Assembly: GCA_003506095.1 (NCBI GenBank)
Contig: DNWZ01000133.1
Location: forward strand, 1 to 5,235
Length of the DNA: 5,235 nt
Reading direction: 5' to 3'
Source of the DNA: Planctomycetaceae bacterium
GTDB lineage: Bacteria; Planctomycetota; Planctomycetia; Pirellulales; Pirellulaceae
The notes under the pieces were generated by a model. The model saw nothing but the letters and a program-made list of their open reading frames with translations. It was not told the DNA's origin and did not search any database. The stretch's first letter is position 1. Every line of letters begins with the position of its first letter. Position numbers and translations under genes: made by a program. This document shows, piece after piece, positions 1 to 5,235 of this stretch.

Positions 1-73
1 GTTTGAAGTCACCGCGCAGCAGGTCAGCCAGCGACCAGATATAAGCTGCGGTTTGGGAGGAATTTGCGGTCAT
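1..73 (-). CDS. hsdM: Type I restriction-modification system, modification (M) subunit, N-terminal fragment
   Basis: Only the first 24 codons are present; the gene starts at an ATG (73-71) and runs off the left edge. The peptide begins MTANSSQT and continues AAYIWSLADLLRGDF. The pattern of a hydrophobic residue, then W-S-x-A-D-L-L-R-G-D-[FY]-K, is the characteristic start of the HsdM N-terminal helical domain of N6-adenine DNA methylases. In the family, HsdM uses S-adenosylmethionine to methylate adenine in a bipartite target and forms the methylase and restriction complex with HsdS and HsdR. No catalytic motif (such as NPPF) lies inside the window, so activity cannot be judged. There is no clear Shine-Dalgarno sequence before the ATG; a small palindrome sits there instead. 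If the gene is part of an operon, hsdS and hsdR would be expected further left. The call rests on a short but distinctive motif. Confidence 0.72.
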   Translation of the reverse strand, partial: MTANSSQTAAYIWSLADLLRGDFK

Positions 74-89
74 GAAACGTCTTGTTTCA
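73..89 (-). repeat. Palindrome abutting the hsdM start codon
   Basis: The 17-bp sequence TGAAACGTCTTGTTTCA (plus strand) is a perfect 6-bp inverted repeat with a 5-nt centre. It ends on the A of the hsdM ATG. It could be an operator half-site pair or a weak mRNA hairpin covering the place where a ribosome binding site would be. The repeat is read directly; the function is inference. Confidence 0.4.
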
Positions 90-135
90 GTGACGGGGCA
101 AGGTGGCGTACGAAATCGAGCTTGATAGCGCCGCG

Positions 136-141
136 AGTATA
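136..141 (-). promoter_or_regulatory. Candidate -10 box for hsdM
   Basis: Read on the minus strand this is TATACT within GCGTTATACTCG, a 5/6 match to the sigma-70 -10 consensus, 62 nt upstream of the hsdM ATG. No good -35 box lies 16-18 bp upstream; the nearest TTGATC is 21 bp away, which is too far. It is therefore a weak prediction, supported mainly by being the best -10-like hexamer seen before hsdM. Confidence 0.3.
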
Positions 142-340
142 ACGCCAAGAACGATGGCTGCTGATCAACCGCTGCCGATTGACGCTGGTTGCCAAACCCT
201 CCCCGGCCGCTTGCGCGTCCGACGCTTCGGGAGGCAGGATGCCATTGCTAAAAGAAACGATTGGGCATCGTGACGTGAGACGACGTCGCTGGCTTTACCC
301 GCTGTCCACGCTGGGCCAAGGCAATGCGCGGTCGGATTGC

Positions 341-360
341 TTCCCAGTGTGAGCTGGGAA
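341..360. repeat. Perfect 7-bp hairpin between fliW and hsdM
   Basis: TTCCCAG and CTGGGAA are separated by six bases (TGTGAG). The stem is perfect and about half GC. It lies about 140 nt beyond the fliW stop and about 270 nt before hsdM, both read on the minus strand. No run of T follows on either strand, so it is not a standard intrinsic terminator; an operator or a factor-assisted end of the fliW transcript are possible. Confidence 0.4.
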
Positions 361-485
361 ACTTGCCAGAAGCGACTCGCAGAGCGTTGGTTGCATGCCG
401 CACGAACAACACTCGTCACCGTTCGCTAACTCGGCTTATCACTCGTTGCTGGCTAGCACGAATTGACCGCTGAGTTGCGTTACTT

Positions 486-498
486 TCCCGCGACGGGA
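486..498 (-). terminator. Small GC stem immediately after the fliW stop
   Basis: Two bases after the fliW TAA, the minus strand reads TCCCG-TCG-CGGGA, a 5-bp GC-rich stem with a 3-nt loop, followed by AAGTAACGC and no T tract. Position suggests a transcript end or a 3' protective stem for the flgL-fliW message. The stem is short, so confidence is low. Confidence 0.25.
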
Positions 499-500
499 GA

Positions 501-944
501 TTAGGCGGCGATGCGGCGGTTCATTGAATTGATCGCTGGCAGTGCGTACTGCACGGGTTGATCGTCGCCCGTGACGACCTGGCAACCAAGTCGTCGATCG
601 AGGTTGATGATCACCGGCGCACGCAGGTTTGTCGTTACAGCGCCGGGTTTTCCTGACAGCGTCGTAAGAATGTAAGTGCGATGATCGCTGCGCATTTGCA
701 GCACGCCCAGGGAATGCCCGGTGACGTGAACGCGATACTGCGGGACGAACATCCGAGGGCTGATCATTGCCAGCGCTCGATCGCCGCGCGAGGCGCTCTG
801 AAGCCACGCCACGGCAGGATTTTCGGGGTCGGGAACGAGCAACCATTGCCGCAGCGTCTCCAATCCGATCAAGCCTTGCGGGAACAGAAACAGTTCTTGC
901 TCGTCGACTTGCAGTGTGCCAAATCGCTGGGTCTCGATACGCAT
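501..944 (-). CDS. fliW: Flagellar assembly factor FliW
   Basis: A 147-residue protein, the usual FliW size. In the family, FliW is a cytoplasmic beta-barrel protein that binds flagellin; when flagellin is exported, free FliW binds CsrA and relieves translational repression of flagellin mRNA. The family pattern is visible: an early beta strand (RFGTLQVDEQELFLF, about 7-21), the FPQGLIGLE turn (21-29), WLQS (47-50), a PQY segment (68-70), TTNLRAPVIINL (104-115) and GCQVV (120-124). I chose the ATG at 944 because GGAAG lies 8 nt upstream; an in-frame GTG at 968 would add eight residues with no better signal. It lies 142 nt downstream of flgL on the same strand, a typical flagellar pairing. Unusually, no csrA follows. 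The protein appears complete. Confidence 0.93.
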   Translation of the reverse strand: MRIETQRFGTLQVDEQELFLFPQGLIGLETLRQWLLVPDPENPAVAWLQSASRGDRALAMISPRMFVPQYRVHVTGHSLGVLQMRSDHRTYILTTLSGKPGAVTTNLRAPVIINLDRRLGCQVVTGDDQPVQYALPAINSMNRRIAA

Positions 945-952
945 CGTGATGG

Positions 953-957
953 CTTCC
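953..957 (-). promoter_or_regulatory. Ribosome binding site of fliW
   Basis: The minus strand reads GGAAG, 8 nt before the ATG at 944. It decides the start in favour of this ATG over the GTG 24 nt upstream, which would place the GGAAG inside the coding sequence. It is also a GGA motif, the core of CsrA binding sites, so a CsrA protein encoded elsewhere could in principle compete with ribosomes here; that is inference. Confidence 0.55.
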
Positions 958-1003
958 GAACGGTACACAAGGGTTGCAAACGCATTACCGCTGTCAGGTT
1001 TGC

Positions 1004-1020
1004 GGCCGCCGACGGCGGTC
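1004..1020. repeat. GC-rich inverted repeat in the flgL-fliW gap
   Basis: CCGCC (1006-1010) and GGCGG (1014-1018) pair across a 3-nt loop, and G1004 can pair with C1020. A second, weaker repeat, GACTG (1031-1035) with CAGTC (1043-1047), lies next to it. Both are in the untranslated gap before fliW and could fold in a flgL-fliW message. Neither is followed by a T tract. Confidence 0.3.
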
Positions 1021-1059
1021 TGCCAAAATCGACTGCGATATTCAGTCTAATCATCGACC

Positions 1060-1080
1060 GATCGATCCCTAGAATCGATC
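1060..1080. repeat. 7-bp inverted repeat just downstream of flgL
   Basis: GATCGAT (1060-1066) and ATCGATC (1074-1080) are perfectly complementary around a 7-nt centre. On the minus strand the repeat begins 6 nt after the flgL stop codon. There is no T tract on the 3' side, so termination is uncertain; a processing or mRNA-stability stem between flgL and fliW is equally possible. The high local density of GATC and CGATCG makes such repeats more likely by chance. Confidence 0.35.
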
Positions 1081-1086
1081 AAAACG

Positions 1087-3042
1087 CTACAGAAAGTCCA
1101 ACAGCGACATCCGTGCCGACTGGGCAATCAATTTCAAAGACGCTTCTTGCGAAGTTTGGCGGGCGGTGATGTCTGTGATCACTTTCGCGATATCCGCGTC
1201 GACTTCTTGCGAAAGTTGAGCCTTCAGATCGATCACGGTATCGTCGGCCACTTCCTGCATCCGATCGAGATCTTGAGTCCACAGGCCAACCCGTCCGCGA
1301 ACCTGGTTGACCGTTTCGCGATCGACATCGAGTTGTCGTTGCAGACTTTCAATCACCGCCGGATTGCCATCACGGACCGCGGCCGCCAACCGGATCAGTG
1401 TGTCGATCGCACCGCCAGGATGACGCGGGGCATAATCGGTGCCGACCACCGAGACGACTCCGCCGGCCGATGTGCCGAGTCTTTGCGTCTGCCCCTCGGG
1501 TACCAGGCCCAACGCTACTGCGGCGTTGCTGGTGTTGCCAACGCTGACGCTTAACAATTGCGTGTTGGCGGGCGCCGAAAGCGTGATGCCGTTGCCGAAA
1601 CGATTCAGCGTCGCGGTCACTCGGGGCGCCGTTTGGTTGCCCAAATGATTGTTGATCATGTCGATCACTTGACCGACGGTTTTGACCCCTTCGAGTTCGA
1701 ACTCCAGCGTTCCGCCGTCGGTTCTTTCGATGATCAAATCGGGGCCCAGTTGTGACAAAGTCACTCCCAGTCCACCGTTTAAATCGTCTAGCGGAACGGT
1801 TCGGGTGGCACTGCGGATCCCGAGTTGACCCGCCGCAGTTCCACCGTTCTCGCCGATCGAATAATCAGCGCCACTGGCCAGTCCTCGAACCAAAATCCCT
1901 TGGCCGGACGGATCAATCTCGGCTCGCACATCAGCGCCGCTGCGATTGATCGCCACTAAAACGTCGCCGATGCTTTGGGCCGCAGACAGATCCACCGTAA
2001 ACGTATCGGCTCCACGCCGAATCTGAATGCCAGCGGAAACGTTGATGCCCGCACCGCCAGCCAATTGGCCCAGCGGTGTCGTCAGCGAAAGTCTTGGCGA
2101 TAGATTCGTCGCGACAATCGGCGTGGGAGAGAACCCGGCGACGTTCAGAATCGACAAATCAGCCGCCATTTTGCCGCCCGGCATATCGTCAACGACCAAA
2201 CTGCCGCCCAGGCCGTCGGCAAAATCGATCGTTAAACCGTCTGGGGTCAGCGTAACGTCCAGCGAGCGTCCATCGAGGTTGAGTCCTTCGAATGCGTTGA
2301 TAACATCGCCCACCGTACTGGCCGTTCGCAAATCCAACTCGACCCAATCGCCACCACCAGAAACGCGAATGATGCCCGTCGATACACCCCTGCCTTGACG
2401 CAAATCGCTCAGCGACGTGTCGTCATAGATCGCCGGTTGCAACGACGGACTGCTGGCGATCGGCGACGCCAGGCCAAACGATTCAGTGCCAGAAACGCCG
2501 ATCGCGATCGGTGAATAGCCGCTGGTGAATGTCTGGCCAACCGCTTCGTTGCCCTGAAACACGACATGGCTGTCTTTAAAGGCGAGGGCGCTTTGCGACT
2601 GCAAGTGCCCACCAAGCAATTGGTGGTCACGAAAAACGGAATTGGCCGACGACACCGCCGTGCGGACCGCTTGATCGATCGTCGCGGCCAAAGACTCGCG
2701 CTCATCGCTGGTCAGCACATTCTGAGCCGCTTCGACCGATATGCCACGCACATCGATCAACAGGTCGCCCAGCGTAGACAGCGCCCGATCCGTTGCCGAG
2801 TAGAAACTGCGAGTCACATTCGCATTGCGGCTTAACTGTTCCGATCGACTGATCCCTCGTTGCAGGGTGATCGCCCGTCCGGCCGCCGCCGGATCGTCGC
2901 TGACTTTCGATACTCGCAAACCGGTCGACATCTGATCGAACGATCGCTGCAGCGCCACCTGATCAGCATTCAACTGGCCCAGCAGTCGCTGGTTTTTCAG
3001 CGGATCGCTCACGCGAGAAATCGAGACGGGAAGCGACGTCAT
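1087..3042 (-). CDS. flgL: Flagellar hook-associated protein FlgL (HAP3), enlarged by three internal repeats
   Basis: FlgL is a secreted junction protein between hook (via FlgK) and flagellin filament. The N-terminal D0/D1 helices (about 1-150) contain the flagellin-type motif STGLRVSKVSDDPAAAG (about 39-55). The C-terminal helices (about 536-651) end in SARMSLLDFL, as in FlgL (SLLDYL-like), rather than the flagellin ending. FlgL of enterobacteria is only about 320 residues; here the 651 residues include three tandem units of about 87-97 residues at roughly 213-299, 323-409 and 417-513. Each has a GxGI/V start, a strand pair, then (T/S)(V/I)GxV(I/L)xxIN or a close variant, matching the flagellin IN motif (PF07196). 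These should form surface-exposed domains. I chose the ATG at 3042 because it places the D0 helix near the terminus; a GTG at 3090 would add 16 residues. Neither has a strong ribosome binding site. No signal peptide is expected, since export is through the flagellar type III system. fliW follows on the same strand. Confidence 0.9.
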   Translation of the reverse strand: MTSLPVSISRVSDPLKNQRLLGQLNADQVALQRSFDQMSTGLRVSKVSDDPAAAGRAITLQRGISRSEQLSRNANVTRSFYSATDRALSTLGDLLIDVRGISVEAAQNVLTSDERESLAATIDQAVRTAVSSANSVFRDHQLLGGHLQSQSALAFKDSHVVFQGNEAVGQTFTSGYSPIAIGVSGTESFGLASPIASSPSLQPAIYDDTSLSDLRQGRGVSTGIIRVSGGGDWVELDLRTASTVGDVINAFEGLNLDGRSLDVTLTPDGLTIDFADGLGGSLVVDDMPGGKMAADLSILNVAGFSPTPIVATNLSPRLSLTTPLGQLAGGAGINVSAGIQIRRGADTFTVDLSAAQSIGDVLVAINRSGADVRAEIDPSGQGILVRGLASGADYSIGENGGTAAGQLGIRSATRTVPLDDLNGGLGVTLSQLGPDLIIERTDGGTLEFELEGVKTVGQVIDMINNHLGNQTAPRVTATLNRFGNGITLSAPANTQLLSVSVGNTSNAAVALGLVPEGQTQRLGTSAGGVVSVVGTDYAPRHPGGAIDTLIRLAAAVRDGNPAVIESLQRQLDVDRETVNQVRGRVGLWTQDLDRMQEVADDTVIDLKAQLSQEVDADIAKVITDITARQTSQEASLKLIAQSARMSLLDFL

Positions 3043-3174
3043 CGCAGGTGTTGTCCCAAAAGCCGAAGGTTCAGCGAAAAAACGCGACACGGTTCAAACC
3101 CAGCTCGTTCGTAACAAGCCGTAATCTGAACTTCGGCCCGGAACACCCGCAAACTGAAGCCAATCGCTACAACC

Positions 3175-3213
3175 GGCACAAACAAGCCTCGCTTACCGCA
3201 GGCGTCTTGTGCC
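3175..3213 (-). terminator. Hairpin after ygfZ, possible transcription terminator
   Basis: GGCACAA (3175-3181) pairs perfectly with TTGTGCC (3207-3213). Inside, GCCT (3186-3189) pairs with AGGC (3200-3203), with GC/GC (3191-3192 and 3198-3199) near the tip. It starts 7 nt after the ygfZ stop, where a terminator would be expected, which would give flgL its own promoter in the remaining 130 or so bases. There is no T tract, so it may depend on a factor or only stabilise the ygfZ mRNA. Confidence 0.45.
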
Positions 3214-3220
3214 CGCCCAG

Positions 3221-4201
3221 TCATACCTGGCGAGTCGTTTGCACCACCGCTTCGCCTTCACCGTTCCACTGTGCGGTCGACCCAGGTTCGAAATGCGATC
3301 GCCGCGCGTAACCGAGGGCCAGCCAATGCCCCGGTGATTCGCCGGGGACGATGCTGGTCAATCGGCCCACGACATTTTCGCCAACGGTCAGTTGCGTATT
3401 GGGCGGCGGGCAGGTGGCCGATGCAATTTGCCAAAGCACCAATTTCTTTTGAACTTGGCCCAAAGCGTCCAGACGAGCGACGGTCTCCTGTCCCAAATAG
3501 CACCCTTTGTGGAACGAGATTGCCATCGCGTCACGATCCAATTCTTGGGGCAGGTTCTTGTCATCCAAGTCGACGCCATACCAAGGGAATACGGCTTTCA
3601 CCCGCAGCAGGTGAAATTCAGAAACTTCGGCAATTTCAGAGGTTGATGCGTCCGCCATTGTCTCGGACCGCTGCAACCACTGCTGCATCGCCAAAGACGT
3701 TCCCGCCAGTAAAACGGCAGGCCGACCGCCTAAACCGCCATCTATCTCAGTCGTGCCCAACCACGGCACTTGGTACGCGGCGATCGCGTTATCTTCTGCC
3801 TGGCCGACGATCGATCGCCACGAGAAAAAATTTGGAACTGTTGGTTGCCCAAAATCGACTGTCGGAGCCAAGTTCGTCAGCGTTTGTTCATCGATCAAGC
3901 ACGCGGCCATCGTATCGCTGCGATCCAGGACGGCGGCATCTTCGCGGATCGTATAGCGGTCGAAGTGAGCGGCAATCGCCTCGAATTGGTTGGCGGCCCC
4001 GATCAGTCGCAACCCGTTGTCGATTGCGTATACGCAAAAATGACCAAGTGTCTTGCCTCGCACATCGGTAAAAAACGCTTCGCAACCCGAATGGGCGGTC
4101 AATTGCAACAGCGGCGCGGTGCATAAGTTGTTGGCGACTCGGACTGCGTCCGCTCCCACAACATCGACAACGCTCAGTTCAGGGGGAGTAATGAGTGGCA
4201 T
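3221..4201 (-). CDS. ygfZ: YgfZ/GcvT-family folate-binding protein
   Basis: A 326-residue protein, the normal length for the family. YgfZ-type proteins resemble the glycine cleavage T protein, bind tetrahydrofolate and help build or repair certain iron-sulfur enzymes such as the tRNA-modifying MiaB. The signature motif KGCYLGQE is present at 232-239, with the conserved cysteine at 234, followed by TVARLDALGQVQKKLV (240-255). Other family marks are FFTDVRGKTLG (43-53) in the N-terminal region, FPWYGVDLDDKNLPQE (205-220) before the signature, and a C-terminal beta domain ending ALGYARR (295-301). The ATG at 4201 is chosen because conserved sequence starts within the first ten residues; its ribosome binding site is weak. 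It is upstream of flgL on the same strand but separated by 178 nt containing a hairpin, so co-transcription is doubtful. It is divergent from the DUF1559 gene. Nothing appears broken. Confidence 0.92.
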   Translation of the reverse strand: MPLITPPELSVVDVVGADAVRVANNLCTAPLLQLTAHSGCEAFFTDVRGKTLGHFCVYAIDNGLRLIGAANQFEAIAAHFDRYTIREDAAVLDRSDTMAACLIDEQTLTNLAPTVDFGQPTVPNFFSWRSIVGQAEDNAIAAYQVPWLGTTEIDGGLGGRPAVLLAGTSLAMQQWLQRSETMADASTSEIAEVSEFHLLRVKAVFPWYGVDLDDKNLPQELDRDAMAISFHKGCYLGQETVARLDALGQVQKKLVLWQIASATCPPPNTQLTVGENVVGRLTSIVPGESPGHWLALGYARRSHFEPGSTAQWNGEGEAVVQTTRQV

Positions 4202-4313
4202 TGCGGCAATCGGCTGGGGAAAAAGCGGACCAAGAATATGAAAAATAAGGAATTTGTGATGTAAGTGCTAGCAATCGAGCGGCGATCGGTGAAAATTAAT
4301 CGCTACCGGGATC

Positions 4314-4339
4314 ATCTGACTGGACTTTGAACGTCAGAT
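4314..4339. repeat. Inverted repeat upstream of the DUF1559 gene
   Basis: ATCTGAC (4314-4320) and GTCAGAT (4333-4339) form a perfect 7-bp inverted repeat with a 12-nt centre. It lies about 90 bp before the DUF1559 ATG. The half-site spacing (19 bp centre to centre, about two helical turns) would suit a dimeric regulator; it could also be a leader hairpin. Function is inferred only. Confidence 0.35.
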
Positions 4340-4417
4340 CGCAGACAATCATTGAACGAGAGGCCTTGCTGTCGTGCCAAAGTTTTTACAGGTCTCTCGA
4401 CAAACCCTTTTCTTTCT

Positions 4418-4421
4418 GGAG
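4418..4421 (+). promoter_or_regulatory. Ribosome binding site of the DUF1559 gene
   Basis: GGAG lies 9 nt before the ATG at 4431. It supports that ATG over an in-frame GTG at 4374, which also has a purine-rich GAGAGG about 10 nt upstream and would add 19 residues. Confidence 0.5.
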
Positions 4422-4430
4422 CGGCGTGAC

Positions 4431-5235
4431 ATGGTACAAGCAAGTGGCCTTAAGCCTACTCGACACAGCGGTTTTACGCTGGTGGAGCTGTTGGTGGTGA
4501 TCACCATCATCGGCATTTTGATGGGGCTGCTGATCCCCGCTGTTAACGCTGCCCGCGAAGCTGCACGACGCAATCAGTGTTCGACTCAAATCAATAACCT
4601 GTCCAAGGGTGCGATTCAATTCGAGATGGCCAAGAAGCGCTATCCGGGTTGGTTGGAAAACTTTGGCACGTTCTCGGGGGCGGGTGATCCGAGTAATCCC
4701 GAGGACGTAACGCTGACGTACGCTGCACACAACAAGCTTGGTACTTGGGCTGTGAGCTTGCTGCCTTATCTCGACGCACAACCAACATTCGAAATCTGGA
4801 ACGAAGATAAATATCCAGCGCAATCAGGTGCGGGGTTTACGAAGAATGCGGCGCCGAATCTGGCAATCATGCAGTGTCCTTCCAGCACGACGATCAGTGC
4901 AGACTTCGCGAAAAATAGCTACATTTCGAACAACGGCATGGAGCCAACAGGTAGCGTGAGCTTTGCCGTTTCAATGTCACGGGCCAACGGCGTATTTAAC
5001 AACAAGTTTGCGGGTGCGGGTCCCGTCTCGGTTGGGGATAATGTTCGCGCCGATGATTTGAAAGACGGAGCCGGAAACACGGTTTTGTTTAGTGAAAGCT
5101 TGCAAGCAATGCCTTGGTCGAGTGTTTCAGCAACTCAGACTGGCGTTGCAGCTGACACAACTCTTTATCCCGGTGCTAGCCGCTATGTGACAGGTTTTGT
5201 GTGGCATTTTTGTGATCCAAATGGCTTTGCAAGCG
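4431..5235 (+). CDS. DUF1559 family protein with type IV prepilin-like N-terminus, 3'-truncated by the window
   Basis: 268 codons are present and the frame is still open at the right edge. The N-terminus has a short basic leader (MVQASGLKPTRHSG) followed by FTLVELLVVITIIGILMGL, the class III signal of type IV pilins and type II secretion pseudopilins. Cleavage would occur after G14 and the pilin Glu falls at mature position 5. Directly after comes IPAVNAAREAARRNQC (about 36-51), the hallmark of the DUF1559 family abundant in Planctomycetes. Further family marks are SLLPYLDAQP (109-118), MQCPSS (147-152) and the DDLKDGAGNTVLFSESL segment (about 209-225), which matches the DGxxNT-x-FxES pattern. 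Family proteins are thought to be membrane-anchored or assembled by pilus-like machinery; their function is unknown. The C-terminal part, normally with a further conserved glycine/histidine segment, is outside the window. Base composition is less GC-rich than in the flagellar genes, and CGATCG is absent. Confidence 0.92.
   Translation, partial: MVQASGLKPTRHSGFTLVELLVVITIIGILMGLLIPAVNAAREAARRNQCSTQINNLSKGAIQFEMAKKRYPGWLENFGTFSGAGDPSNPEDVTLTYAAHNKLGTWAVSLLPYLDAQPTFEIWNEDKYPAQSGAGFTKNAAPNLAIMQCPSSTTISADFAKNSYISNNGMEPTGSVSFAVSMSRANGVFNNKFAGAGPVSVGDNVRADDLKDGAGNTVLFSESLQAMPWSSVSATQTGVAADTTLYPGASRYVTGFVWHFCDPNGFAS

Larger units (their letters stand above)
74..500. other. 427-bp region without a convincing gene between fliW and hsdM
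   Basis: No reading frame here has a recognisable protein family. The longest minus-strand frame (165-419, GTG start, 84 codons) is rich in Arg, Ser and Ala, has no domain pattern and no clear ribosome binding site. I specifically looked on the minus strand for a csrA gene (start pattern MLVLSRKxGE), which often follows fliW, and did not find one. No tRNA-like cloverleaf was seen. The stretch holds the palindrome at 73-89, a candidate -10 box at 136-141, a 7-bp hairpin at 341-360 and a small stem directly after the fliW stop. It may be a promoter-bearing intergenic region, or the scar of a deleted gene. Confidence 0.6.
4202..4430. promoter_or_regulatory. Divergent intergenic region between ygfZ and the DUF1559 gene
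   Basis: This 229-bp region must hold the promoters of both divergent genes. It includes an AT-rich part (about 4233-4264) and a 7-bp inverted repeat at 4314-4339. I could not identify a convincing -35/-10 pair for either direction. The short frame ATG 4238 to TAA 4264 (eight codons, MKNKEFVM) has no ribosome binding site and is not called a gene. Confidence 0.5.

Noticed and set aside
238..269. GATGCC/GGCATC inverted repeat with a 20-nt loop, and an adjacent T-rich run on the minus strand
   Set aside because: Six base pairs with a long loop are expected by chance, and the T run is not placed to act with a stem as a terminator.
165..419. Minus-strand frame of 84 codons in the fliW-hsdM gap
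   Set aside because: It has a GTG start, no clear ribosome binding site and no family resemblance; in particular it is not CsrA. A lineage-specific small protein cannot be fully excluded.
681..1169. Plus-strand open frame of 162 codons opposite fliW and the end of flgL
   Set aside because: It crosses two well-supported minus-strand genes and shows no recognisable motif.
3143..3170. Sigma-54-like TTGGC...TTTGC sequence upstream of flgL
   Set aside because: The GG and GC elements are separated by 9 rather than 10 bases, and the surrounding consensus is poor.
3271..4071. Long plus-strand open frame (266 codons) opposite ygfZ
   Set aside because: It lies entirely antisense to a clear ygfZ gene, is Arg/Ser/Pro-rich and has no domain pattern. 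Codon bias of the real gene explains its length.
4238..4264. Eight-codon upstream frame (MKNKEFVM) in the DUF1559 leader
   Set aside because: It has no ribosome binding site and is short enough to be chance in an AT-rich stretch.
1..5235. CRISPR arrays, tRNA or rRNA genes, insertion sequence ends and transposase genes
   Set aside because: None was seen. There are no regularly spaced direct repeats, no tRNA-like folds and no transposase motifs on either strand.

Overview
The window looks like chromosomal DNA of a planctomycete, probably of the Pirellulaceae/Rhodopirellula type. Three things point there: a DUF1559 protein with a type IV pilin-like N-terminus (a family greatly expanded in Planctomycetes), an enlarged FlgL carrying flagellin-IN-type repeats and followed by fliW, and a moderately GC-rich sequence with an unusual density of the palindrome CGATCG. 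The assignment is an inference from gene content; no rRNA or other phylogenetic marker is present.

Layout from left to right. Positions 1-73 (minus) hold the first 24 codons of what looks like hsdM, the modification subunit of a type I restriction-modification system; the rest lies beyond the left edge. Positions 74-500 form a 427-bp stretch with no convincing gene. It holds a candidate -10 box for hsdM, a palindrome touching the hsdM start codon, and a perfect 7-bp hairpin. Next come three minus-strand genes transcribed right to left: ygfZ (3221-4201), flgL (1087-3042) and fliW (501-944). A hairpin follows the ygfZ stop codon and several small inverted repeats sit between flgL and fliW. Positions 4202-4430 are a divergent intergenic region. 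From 4431 to the right edge (plus strand) runs the 5' part of a DUF1559/prepilin-like gene, cut by the window end.

How the genes relate. FlgL is the hook-filament junction protein. FliW is the flagellin-binding assembly factor that in other bacteria antagonises the RNA-binding repressor CsrA, so flgL-fliW is a small flagellar assembly and regulation unit. The csrA gene that commonly follows fliW is not found here; the gene-free stretch and the restriction-modification gene occupy that place. YgfZ is a folate-binding helper of Fe-S enzymes and is probably only a neighbour. The DUF1559 gene is divergent, has different codon and hexamer use, and is probably an independent unit.

I see no clear evidence of a wholly new system. 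The points most worth a second look are the fliW locus without csrA beside a type I restriction-modification gene, the three-repeat insertion in FlgL, and the CGATCG density that stops at the DUF1559 gene.
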